64,000 nucleotides of DNA from CAG-791 sp003447895. GTDB lineage: Bacteria > Bacillota > Clostridia > Lachnospirales > Lachnospiraceae. Positions 26,154 to 33,852 of this stretch are shown here, in pieces (the first letter of the stretch is position 1; the number at the start of each line of letters is the position of its first letter). A program made the translations under genes and the position numbers. Below the pieces are notes generated by a model. It saw only the letters and a list, made by a program, of their open reading frames with translations, was not told where the DNA came from and ran no database searches. The stretch is from NCBI GenBank assembly GCA_946620035.1, contig CAMOMX010000002.1, positions 3,136 to 67,135 of the forward strand, written 5' to 3'.

Positions 26154-28690
26154 AGTTTTCCCGAGACCGCAAAGTGAAGAAGCTCCGCCAGGGGGCCGTC
26201 ATAGGTCTCTCTGATGAGCGGATACATCACCGGATCCGCCAGGATCAGGTCATAGCCGTCTCCGGCGGCCTTCATGAGGTCGGTCTCCTCGCGAAGCGGG
26301 ATATCCCCTTTTCGGATGAGATTTTCCTTTCTCATAAACCAGGAGGCAGTCACCACTTCGCGGGCCCCCCTCTCCAGGAGCGCCTGCCTGCAGACATCTG
26401 CCGTGATCTGCTCATGAATGACCAGGATCCTGCTCCCTCGCACCGGGACGGGAAGATCCATATCGAGAATCCTCTCTCTGACCGCGGGATTTCCGCAGGC
26501 AAAGGGAATTCCGAACTTTTTCTCCATATAAACGGCCGCCTCGTACCCGGAGACCGTCACCACAAGGTTTCTCCGGATCCGCCCGAGGTTTCTGAACGCC
26601 TCAATGCCGTCCCGCGCGCTCCCGTAGAGTACAGGTTCTCCGCCGAAGCTCTCCCGGACTGCGCGCCTTACTTCCTCGGGGTCCGCGAGCCCGCTCAGGT
26701 CCATGTACTGCGCGCCCAATATACCGACGGCCTCCCCGCTTCGGGCGCCGCTGTCCGCCTCCTTCGCCGCGAATGTCTCAACGAGACGCAGATAGGCTTC
26801 CTGCGCGCCTTTGTCGTAGTATTCCATTCCGTCGCAGGAGATTCCAAAGCTCGGAAGGCCTGTCTTTTTTCGCGCCATCCTCTCCAGAGCCCGGAAATCC
26901 GTTCCGATGACGGCGGGAACCGGCGTTCCCACGATCGCCGCGAATGCCGGGGCCTTGTCCTCGCCTTTTTCACGCATAAAAGCCGCCGTGTCGGCCAGTT
27001 TCTCCAGAAGTTTCTCATCGCGGCCCAAAATGGCATCCATGTCCCGAAGGCCCGCGCTGAAGACGGCGCTTCTTTCCCGGAACCACCTCGGTTCATCGAA
27101 GCCGCATATATTGCCGGTGCAGCCTCCGGCGTCACAGATCACGGTGATCCCGCCCAGTTCATAGAGAACGGAGACGGCGCCCGACTGATCCGGCGCAAAC
27201 GGCGTCAGAACGCTTCGGTAGCCCTTGGGAGGCATTCCCTTTTCAGTCGGTTCCGCCTGCGTCCTCGCTGCGGCGCAGTTTCTGTCATTGCCCGGACAGG
27301 GTGCCGCGGAGTTTTCGCCAAGCCTCACCTCCGGGCGGAAGAGATCCTTTCTTCCCGTGCTCACCGTTTCATACAGTGCGTCAAAAAATGCCCTGACGCC
27401 GGCAAATCCAAAGGGCTGTATGTCCTGCACCCACTCCAGGCAGAATGAATTCCTGTGGTACCATCCGGCGTCACGTCCTACAGCGATCAAAGGCCCGGAG
27501 CTTCCCGCGTCTTCCCCGCCTTCTCGCTCTTTTGCCCATTCTTCGCTGTAATAGAGCATCGAGGGGGAGAGATTGGAGTATACCCTCGTCCCGGGGCTAA
27601 GCTCCGCCAGATGCCGAAGATACCGGAAGGAGTCCGAAGTTACGGTGCCGAAGATCTCTTTGACCTTAAATCCGTAACGGACGAGCGCCAGTGAGAGCTC
27701 AAACGGGTCAGCATTTACTGCCTCTCCGATGCTGAAGACCGCGCCGGGAAAGGCGTCCCGAAACCGCTTCATGCTCTCTTTCGCTTCTTCCCTGTAAGGC
27801 TCATAGGGAAACTTCACGCCGAGCGCCGCGCCGAGCGCGTCATACTGCGCCGCGATCCTGTCGATCTGGTACAGCCTCGTAAGCTCGATGGAGGGCATGC
27901 CAAGTCGCTTCTCCAGGTCCTCAGCCGCAAGCCTCGCCTCCTGATTCAGGACCAGGTTGAAGTTTGCCTCGGACATCTTCAGAAATTCATCGTAGGTCTC
28001 GCACGCCGCCGCTTCCCTGATCTTTCGGATCCCGACCCTGTGGAGGAGGTCCCTCAGTTCACACCCCTTGTCCAGCGGGGCAAAATAGCCCATGATATTG
28101 ACGCTGTCCGCTTTTTTGGGCATGGGCGTAAGAAGGGAGTAGATCGACTGCCGCACATGGACCATGGGAGGCTTCCTCCCCTCCCTGGTGAGGGCATACA
28201 TATAGCAGGGGCGCACCCTGATCGGATAGCCCTCTTGTTCCAGGCGCTCCTCCGCTTTGCGGCAGACCCTCTCCATGTCGGTCCCGAGCAGGGCATCCAC
28301 GCAGGTAATGCAGATCATGATCACCGAGGGACTCTCCTTCAGGGCTCTCGCCATTTCCAGGACAGCCCCCGGGATCCTCTTTAAATGCCTTCCTGTCACC
28401 AGATCCGTCTCGTTCATGGTCAGATAGAAGAACCGGTTCTCATATCCCTTCATCGTGCTGACAGACGATGTATTTCTTCCGCAGCAGCCGGGCGAGACAA
28501 TGAGCATGACGGACCCCGGAACGGACAGCCCCGCTCTCTTTACGCCAAAGCCCTCCGCTCCCGGCGAGTTGAATGCCAGCGTCGCCGGTGAACTGTAGAT
28601 CAGGTGGGTGGACGAGATCAGTTCGGCAGGAATTTCTCCCCGCCCGCGCTCCCACAATTCTTTCACTGAGTAACTGACTGCCCTGTTCAT
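26150..28690 (-). CDS. Fused nitrogenase component 1-like protein (D-like plus K-like), module 1
   Basis: 846 residues made of two component 1-like domains. The first (about 1-445) has Cys69-Cys70 (SPGCCGRN), Cys127/Cys130 (MICITCVDALLGTD) and a NifD-like C terminus reading IQPFGFAGVRAFF, without the FeMo-cofactor histidine. A Cys/Ala/Glu linker (about 450-490) follows. The second (about 491-846) parallels the 396-residue K-like protein but keeps only the first cysteine region (DAGGCTGNIC); the third site reads IVGTPVPAVIGTD. The start at 28690 follows GGAG and overlaps the nifH-like stop by one base; the longer frame lies inside nifH. Presumed electron donor: the NifH-like protein upstream. 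Confidence 0.87.
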   Translation of the reverse strand: MNRAVSYSVKELWERGRGEIPAELISSTHLIYSSPATLAFNSPGAEGFGVKRAGLSVPGSVMLIVSPGCCGRNTSSVSTMKGYENRFFYLTMNETDLVTGRHLKRIPGAVLEMARALKESPSVIMICITCVDALLGTDMERVCRKAEERLEQEGYPIRVRPCYMYALTREGRKPPMVHVRQSIYSLLTPMPKKADSVNIMGYFAPLDKGCELRDLLHRVGIRKIREAAACETYDEFLKMSEANFNLVLNQEARLAAEDLEKRLGMPSIELTRLYQIDRIAAQYDALGAALGVKFPYEPYREEAKESMKRFRDAFPGAVFSIGEAVNADPFELSLALVRYGFKVKEIFGTVTSDSFRYLRHLAELSPGTRVYSNLSPSMLYYSEEWAKEREGGEDAGSSGPLIAVGRDAGWYHRNSFCLEWVQDIQPFGFAGVRAFFDALYETVSTGRKDLFRPEVRLGENSAAPCPGNDRNCAAARTQAEPTEKGMPPKGYRSVLTPFAPDQSGAVSVLYELGGITVICDAGGCTGNICGFDEPRWFRERSAVFSAGLRDMDAILGRDEKLLEKLADTAAFMREKGEDKAPAFAAIVGTPVPAVIGTDFRALERMARKKTGLPSFGISCDGMEYYDKGAQEAYLRLVETFAAKEADSGARSGEAVGILGAQYMDLSGLADPEEVRRAVRESFGGEPVLYGSARDGIEAFRNLGRIRRNLVVTVSGYEAAVYMEKKFGIPFACGNPAVRERILDMDLPVPVRGSRILVIHEQITADVCRQALLERGAREVVTASWFMRKENLIRKGDIPLREETDLMKAAGDGYDLILADPVMYPLIRETYDGPLAELLHFAVSGKL

Positions 28691-29469
28691 CAAAGCTCCG
28701 GCTCCTTCCCCTGTTCTTCCTCCTCCCGGAGGAGCTTTTCGGCAAGTGCAAGAAAACACCTGCTGACTTCCAGTTCCGGATCTCCCTCTATGACCGTCTT
28801 TCCCTGGTCTTCAAAGCGGATGATGTCGTCGCTCCTGGGAATCCTGGCGACGATGGGAAGACCCTTCTGCGAAGCAAACTCCTCGACTTTGCGGCTCTCT
28901 CCCTCTACGTTTCTGCTGTTTAAGATGATGCCTTCCACCTTCGCGTAGCTTCTGTCTTCAAAGTTCTTCACCGCGGAGACGATGTTTCCGGCCGCGTAGA
29001 GGGCCATCTTCTCGCCGGATGTGACGATCAGGACTTTCCGGGCATAGCCCTCCCGGATCGGCGCAGCGAATCCGCCGCAGACCACGTCGCCCAGGACATC
29101 ATACAGGACGACGTCCGGCTTATACGTTTCAAACAGGCGAAGATCTTCGAGCAGGCTGAATGTCGCGATGATCCCCCTCCCCGCGCAGCCGAGCCCGGGC
29201 GTCGGGCCGCCGGTCTCTATGCAGAGAATGCCGCCGTATCCCTCCGCGGCAATCTCCCCGATCGTCTCGGGCTCTTCATCCGTTTCCCTCAGATAGTCCA
29301 TGACAGGGCGAAGCGCTTTTCCCCCCAGAAGGTTGATCGTGGAATCCGCCTTCGGATCACACCCGATCTGAATAACTCTTTTCCCCATATAGGCAAATGC
29401 TGCCGCCAGATTGGAAGTCATCGTGGACTTTCCTATTCCGCCTTTTCCGTAAATCGCGATCCTGATCAT
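28690..29469 (-). CDS. NifH-like ATP-dependent iron protein, module 1
   Basis: 259-residue NifH/BchL/CfbC superfamily ATPase. It shows P-loop YGKGGIGKSTMTSNL, GCDPKADST, Cys95 (GLGCAGRG) and Cys131 (GDVVCGGFA) for the bridging [4Fe-4S] cluster, and switch regions. It should pass low-potential electrons to the fused D/K-like protein, at the cost of ATP. It is about 15-30 residues shorter than true NifH. It is the first gene of the eleven-gene operon, with GAGG five bases before the ATG. The leader holds an inverted repeat, and a strong terminator lies upstream. Confidence 0.92.
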   Translation of the reverse strand: MIRIAIYGKGGIGKSTMTSNLAAAFAYMGKRVIQIGCDPKADSTINLLGGKALRPVMDYLRETDEEPETIGEIAAEGYGGILCIETGGPTPGLGCAGRGIIATFSLLEDLRLFETYKPDVVLYDVLGDVVCGGFAAPIREGYARKVLIVTSGEKMALYAAGNIVSAVKNFEDRSYAKVEGIILNSRNVEGESRKVEEFASQKGLPIVARIPRSDDIIRFEDQGKTVIEGDPELEVSRCFLALAEKLLREEEEQGKEPEL

Positions 29470-29539
29470 ATTGTCCTCATTTGTAATCCTGCAGCCGGCT
29501 GTATATTACCATTCGGCATCTATGTCCCAAATGCTTCGC

Positions 29540-29555
29540 ATTCGGAGTGCCGAAT
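29540..29555. promoter_or_regulatory. Inverted repeat in the nifH-like leader
   Basis: ATTCGG-AGTG-CCGAAT (29540-29555) lies 71 bp before the first gene of the nitrogenase-like operon, with a further related CATTCGGCAT at about 29511-29520. It may be an operator; no confident -35/-10 pair was found in 29470-29563. Confidence 0.4.
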
Positions 29556-29560
29556 TCATA

Positions 29561-29596
29561 AAAAAAAGCTCTTTCGCCGAAAGGGAAAGAGCTTTT
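29561..29596 (-). terminator. Strong terminator upstream of the nitrogenase-like operon
   Basis: Perfect 12-bp stem AAAAGCTCTTTC/GAAAGAGCTTTT (29564-29575 with 29585-29596), nine-base loop, then seven U on the minus strand. It ends the lipoprotein transcript about 130 bp after its stop codon and insulates the nifH-like operon. The 130 bp between hold no recognised riboswitch. Confidence 0.93.
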
Positions 29597-29729
29597 CATG
29601 ACGCAGTGTGATGGAGAATGCGCTGCCAAAATACAGACCGGTCGCGCCTTCTCTGTTATTTATTACGTCTGTCCGCTCTTTCAGGTCGGAAACGCCTCCC
29701 TGTCAGATGACAAAAATATTCTGAATCTA

Positions 29730-30665
29730 TTATTCCTCACAGTACACGATGTAGTCAAGTCCGGTGTCTTTCATCCCGGCAAGCTCCATCATGTATTCTC
29801 CGTTTTCATACATGAAGTCGAAATCTTTCTGAAAAGTTCCCGACAGGCTTGCCTCTCCGAAGAGCTCCCGGATCTCTTCCTCAGTGCTGCCCCAGGTAAG
29901 TCCTCCGGGAAGCTCCACCTCGGGAAGCTTGACGTCCTCCCCTTTTCCGACCTTCTCAATGTAGATGCCGGTCATGGGAAGATCCGTGAGCGCCGCGCTC
30001 TCGCCGGTATAATTGCCAAACTCCGCCGTCACCTTGACATCCGTATCCGGATAGGCCTCATTTTTCATGGAGGCTGTCACGACTTCCCCGGGGGAGAGCG
30101 TCTTTTCGGAGGGGTCCTCCACGTTCTCATAGGACAGGCTCCAGTTTCCGAGGTTCAGGTTTCCGAGTTCGATCGGAAACTCCAGTTCCTGACCGTCAAA
30201 CTTCATTTTGCCGTCCATAAGCGCGAGGCCGCCGGGCTTCTTTTCTTCCTTCTCCTCTTTGTCCTTGTCTTCCTCTTCGGATTCACCGCCCTCTTCCTTC
30301 GGGCTTTCGTCGGACGGACGGGGCTTTTCGATCACCGCGCTGTCCTTCCCGGTCTCGTCGGAAGCATCCGCCGTTTCCTCTTCTGTCTTCTCAGCCTCCT
30401 CTTTGACTTCCTCCCTGGCTTCTTCTTTCACTTCTTCCTTAACTTCTTCTTTTTCCTCTTCCCCGGCTTCTTCCTTGATCTCCTCTTTCCCTTCCTCTGT
30501 GATCTGCTCAGGGTTCAGCGTCTGTGACGCCGCCTCCTGCGCCTGTTCACTCTCCTTCGCGGCATCGTCCTTCTTCCCGCATCCGGCTGTGCCGACTGCG
30601 AGAATCAACGCGAGCAAAGCTGCGCTCATGCCTCTTGTGACCCATTCTGTTCTTTTTCTTTTCAC
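29730..30665 (-). CDS. Glu/Lys-rich acidic lipoprotein
   Basis: About 311 residues. A basic N terminus, a hydrophobic segment and a lipobox (LAVGTAGC) mark a lipoprotein. Residues roughly 45-140 are a highly charged linker built from EEVKEEVKEEAREEV-like heptads, likely a long helix or extended spacer. The C-terminal 165 residues form a folded domain (LALMDGKMKFDGQELEFPIELGNL, LTWGSTEEEIRELFGEA), which I do not recognise beyond a general Lachnospiraceae secreted pattern. An ATG at 30677 contains the Shine-Dalgarno (GGAGG), so GTG at 30665, five bases after it, is preferred. It is the last gene before the nitrogenase-like operon but is separated by a terminator. Confidence 0.8.
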   Translation of the reverse strand: MKRKRTEWVTRGMSAALLALILAVGTAGCGKKDDAAKESEQAQEAASQTLNPEQITEEGKEEIKEEAGEEEKEEVKEEVKEEAREEVKEEAEKTEEETADASDETGKDSAVIEKPRPSDESPKEEGGESEEEDKDKEEKEEKKPGGLALMDGKMKFDGQELEFPIELGNLNLGNWSLSYENVEDPSEKTLSPGEVVTASMKNEAYPDTDVKVTAEFGNYTGESAALTDLPMTGIYIEKVGKGEDVKLPEVELPGGLTWGSTEEEIRELFGEASLSGTFQKDFDFMYENGEYMMELAGMKDTGLDYIVYCEE

Positions 30666-30677
30666 TTTTTCCTCCAT

Positions 30678-30815
30678 GTCGAAGCGCTATGCGCTGAGAC
30701 ACCCGAGGAGAAAGCCGCAAATGCGGTTTCTCCGATGGGATCCGCAAGGTTTGCGGCGCTTCGACGCAAACCTTGTGAGTGAATAATCGGCTCATCAGAG
30801 CGATTATTTCACTCT
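30678..30815. repeat. Cluster of nested inverted repeats upstream of the lipoprotein
   Basis: Four palindromes are packed in 138 bp. GTCGAAGCGC (30678-30687) pairs with GCGCTTCGAC (30756-30765). GGAGAAA-CCGCA pairs with TGCGG-TTTCTCC (30707-30733). CAAGGTTTGCG (30745-30755) pairs with CGCAAACCTTG (30765-30775). GAGTGAA-TAATCG pairs with CGATTA-TTTCACTC (about 30777-30814). The second, third and fourth could coexist as a three-hairpin leader. Confidence 0.8.
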
Positions 30816-30909
30816 TTCATCCTCCATTGTACCGGCCTTTCGGTTTCCTGGCCGGTTTCTCCCTTTCTGCGGATATCACAGATGAGGCCCCGCAAGAGGA
30901 CCTCGTATG

Positions 30910-31605
30910 TTATATCGGATTATACCTGAACATGCTGTATTTTGCACCATTCCTGCAGATCGCGTCATAGAGAGCGCTCCCTGTGCGGCCAAACGCGGGA
31001 TACTCCGTTTCCGGAATCTCAATTCTGTACTCCCCAAACGCGTTGAGGATCGCCGTGCCGGACGGGTGCTTTCGCTCCCGTTCAAAGTTCCGGCTGTAAT
31101 TTCTGTGGACATGTCCGTGCAGCATGTACAGCGGCTTCGCGCTTTCCAAAAGTTCATTGAAGCACTCAAAGCCCCTGTGCGGAAGATCGTCCATATCGCC
31201 GTATCCGGCCGCCGGCGCGTGCGTGACCAAAAGATCGATGCCGTTCGTAAAGGAAATCTTCGTCTTCAGTTTCTTTACTCTCTTTCGCATCTCCGATTCG
31301 GTGTACATGTCCGTGCTTTCCTTATACTTCATGGAGCCGCCCAGTCCCGCGATCCGAAGGCCTTTGTAATTGAATATTTTGTCCTCGATGCATACACATC
31401 CGTCAGGAGGGTTTCTGTCATATCCGGTATCATGGTTTCCTCTCACATACACGAGCGGGCACCCCCCGAGCGTCACCAGAAACTGCAGGTAATCCGGATT
31501 GAGATCCCCGCACGAGATGATCAGGTCCAATCCTTTTAACTTACCCGGCGAATAGAAGTCCCACAGCGATTGGGATTCCTCATCTGCTATGACCAGAATT
31601 TTCAC
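30910..31605 (-). CDS. Calcineurin-like metallophosphoesterase
   Basis: 231 residues. The metal-binding motifs are largely present: an N-terminal ADEESQSLWDFY segment, ISCGDLNPDYL, VRGNHDTGYD, VTHAPAAGYGD and LHGHVHRNY. The first motif has AxE in place of the canonical DxH, so one metal site may be altered. Substrate unknown. The start is GTG at 31605 behind GGGGGAG. It overlaps the BMP-like gene by 26 bp, which indicates cotranscription and close translational coupling. Confidence 0.88.
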   Translation of the reverse strand: MKILVIADEESQSLWDFYSPGKLKGLDLIISCGDLNPDYLQFLVTLGGCPLVYVRGNHDTGYDRNPPDGCVCIEDKIFNYKGLRIAGLGGSMKYKESTDMYTESEMRKRVKKLKTKISFTNGIDLLVTHAPAAGYGDMDDLPHRGFECFNELLESAKPLYMLHGHVHRNYSRNFERERKHPSGTAILNAFGEYRIEIPETEYPAFGRTGSALYDAICRNGAKYSMFRYNPI

Positions 31606-33565
31606 TTGCTCCCCCTTTTACCCCGGAAACCTTTACGGTCTCCTTGATCGACTCCTCAAGGTCGCCGATCGCCGGAATCTCTCCGTCCACATTGTCGCAG
31701 AGCCAGTCCATTGTGATGATCTCTTTATCACTGAGAGAAGGCGTATCCGGCCCTTTGAGAAGGCCGTTCTGCGTGTGGATCTCGCCCTCGAAGGGACTCA
31801 CCGACTGATTAATGATCAGCCGTCGCAGAGACATCACCGCTTTTCTCGACGCATAGGGAAGATCATCCGAGAGGATGATATCCACAACGCCAGCCGACAT
31901 GCCCCACCAGTAATTGACGGCCTTATTCCTGCTCCCCTCTTTTCTTGCGTCCAGTGAGCCGTCAATGAGTTTTTTCAGGATCTGTTCGTAGTACTCGCCC
32001 CACTGATAGACGGGCGCGGCCAGATTTAAGATCTCCTGCTCCTTCCGGATCTTTCCGTCTTTTCGCGCCGATCCGGCAGGCAGGATCTTATAGAGTCCGT
32101 ACTTTCTCGTAGGATCCTTGGGCTTGATCATATCGATTCCCGAGATGATGTCGCATCCGCTCTCGATCAGCTCCTTCTCCCAGTCCGTCCCCTTCTTGGA
32201 GGCCCAGACGAGCTTTACCCTCGCATACGGGTCAAACCAGGCGGCGCCGAGCGCGAAGGCATTGATATTGGCGATCCCTCCGTAAATCGGGTAGTCGGCC
32301 CTGTAGCCGATCAGATGATTCTCCGAGAGCGAAGCCGCAAGGCAGCCCATGAGGAATTTGGCCTCGTACATTCTCGGATAATAGGTGGGCACCGAATGGA
32401 GCGAGAGGTTTACCGAGCAGTTCATGATCCTGAGCCCGGGATACCGGATCGCCGCTTTCAGGCACTGTTCCATCATCGCGGGCGATGTGGCGAAGACGAT
32501 ATCCTCCTCATCCGTGCTGCAGGCTTCGAAGGCCTCTGACAGCTCCTGCGCGGTGTTGCAGTTCTCAAATTTGATCGCTTCCACTGCGCCGTCGAAGTTC
32601 TCCACCACCTCATTGGCTCCGAGCTCATGGCTGTAGACCCAGCTCGAATCAGCGCCGTTTCTGTCAAACAAAAACGCGGCCCGGATCGGTTTCCCCGTAA
32701 AAGCGCTGTTCAGATTAAAGATCGTCTTGACGCTGCTTCCCTTTCCGACATCGTCCGGGTTCTTGACAAGATCAATGCTGTCACGGTTCATCTTCGTAAT
32801 ATATTCGTCCCAGAGCCGGAGTATTCTCTTGTCAATGGTATTGTCCGAGCTGTGAAGAAGGCTCTCAAGGCCAAACACCTCCAGATAGAGCAAAAAAGCG
32901 TCGCCTGTTGTGATCGACAGCTTCGATCCGCTTTTCGCCGCATAGCGCTTTGAGAACACCGTATAGGCGGCCCTTAAAGACTCCAGACGCTCATCCGGCC
33001 AGGGGGTTATGAGATCAAGTCCGAGCAGATCCGCCAGCTTGGCGTAGCTTCCCTCTTTTGTGAAGGTAATCTCAAAAAGGCCGGTAACGTTGAAGAAATC
33101 AATGTATTCATAATAGATCTTTGTCATCGGATCTTCTGACTTTGGCGGAAGGATCCGGATCACATTGCCGAGAATCGAGACATAGCCGATATACTTGGAT
33201 ACGGAAACCCGCTTGTTTCCCTCCTCGACATAGAACTTGTTCATAAATTCATAGACTTTGACCGCCTCGCGTATCCCGTCTTCGCACGCCGAGTCATACA
33301 GCTGCGACCATTTGGACGCAAACTCTGTGTTGCTTTCCATCAGCGGCATGAAGTTGAGCGCAAACGAGTTCTGCCTCCCAACCGTTCTTGTCCCGACGAT
33401 CATATCCATCGGCACTTCTCTTATTCCAAGGTCGCGCACCGCATACTTATCAATATCGTGCACCATCGCGTTGAGGGCGGGAAGATAGGGGTACTCCCCC
33501 CGGAAAACTGCCCTTCTGTATGCCCATTCGCCCGATTTTCTGGCCTTCTCATAGTCGTCACGCAT
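31580..33565 (-). CDS. BMP/PnrA-type binding domain protein with novel N-terminal domain
   Basis: 661 residues without a signal peptide. The first 290 or so form a domain containing VPMDMIVGTRTVGRQNSF and EGNKRVSVSKYIG; the latter resembles the ParB-like 'EGxxR' segment, but I am not certain of the family. From about residue 320 a BMP (PnrA-like nucleoside-binding) fold follows (PIRAAFLFDRNGADSSW, IVFATSPAMMEQCLKAA, GIANINAFALGAAWFDP). Normally BMP proteins are secreted lipoproteins; a cytoplasmic one suggests ligand sensing. The start at 33565 follows AGGAGG, and a perfect 8-bp hairpin (33581-33603) abuts the ribosome site. Confidence 0.82.
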   Translation of the reverse strand: MRDDYEKARKSGEWAYRRAVFRGEYPYLPALNAMVHDIDKYAVRDLGIREVPMDMIVGTRTVGRQNSFALNFMPLMESNTEFASKWSQLYDSACEDGIREAVKVYEFMNKFYVEEGNKRVSVSKYIGYVSILGNVIRILPPKSEDPMTKIYYEYIDFFNVTGLFEITFTKEGSYAKLADLLGLDLITPWPDERLESLRAAYTVFSKRYAAKSGSKLSITTGDAFLLYLEVFGLESLLHSSDNTIDKRILRLWDEYITKMNRDSIDLVKNPDDVGKGSSVKTIFNLNSAFTGKPIRAAFLFDRNGADSSWVYSHELGANEVVENFDGAVEAIKFENCNTAQELSEAFEACSTDEEDIVFATSPAMMEQCLKAAIRYPGLRIMNCSVNLSLHSVPTYYPRMYEAKFLMGCLAASLSENHLIGYRADYPIYGGIANINAFALGAAWFDPYARVKLVWASKKGTDWEKELIESGCDIISGIDMIKPKDPTRKYGLYKILPAGSARKDGKIRKEQEILNLAAPVYQWGEYYEQILKKLIDGSLDARKEGSRNKAVNYWWGMSAGVVDIILSDDLPYASRKAVMSLRRLIINQSVSPFEGEIHTQNGLLKGPDTPSLSDKEIITMDWLCDNVDGEIPAIGDLEESIKETVKVSGVKGGASENSGHSR

Positions 33566-33610
33566 ATTTACCTCCTGGTTAAAGCGCTTAGTCGCAGCGC
33601 TTTGAAATTC

Positions 33611-33616
33611 ATTATA
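33611..33616 (-). promoter_or_regulatory. -10 of promoter for the BMP-like gene
   Basis: Minus-strand TGTATAAT (extended -10; hexamer 33611-33616) with a weak -35 TTTCAA 17 bp upstream. The rest of 33620-33810 is AT-rich and shows no gene. Confidence 0.65.
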
Positions 33617-33813
33617 CACAAAGTATCCGGCTCTTGAAACCCTGCTCCGCGGCCGAATCCGATTTCTCTGTTCTAAAATTTTAACCTTTTTTTAATATTT
33701 AAACTTTAGTTAAGAATACGGTGTTACCCTAATAATCAGAAGTGGTAAACGCGACAGTTTGCCACCGCAATATTTTGCCGGACGGAATGCATCTGCATTC
33801 GTTCTCCATAAAA

Positions 33814-33845
33814 ACGAGGCAAAGGTCTAACTCCCTTTGCCTCGT
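33814..33845 (-). terminator. Terminator after the degenerate phosphoesterase
   Basis: Perfect 12-bp stem ACGAGGCAAAGG/CCTTTGCCTCGT with an eight-base loop and U runs on both sides, 7 bp past the stop codon. Confidence 0.93.
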
Positions 33846-33852
33846 CCCTTTT

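Noticed and set aside
15245..29469. Reading the Nif-like genes as a nitrogen-fixation cluster
   Set aside because: No nifB, nifE, nifN, nifV or standard NifDK; the cofactor-histidine region is changed in both D-like domains and the subunits are fused in non-nitrogenase ways.
29600..29729. Riboswitch between the lipoprotein and the nifH-like gene
   Set aside because: A GGAGGCG...GACCTGAAAG stretch looked suggestive, but it did not match cobalamin, TPP, Moco, NiCo, ZTP or THF patterns that I know, and it precedes a plain terminator of the upstream gene.
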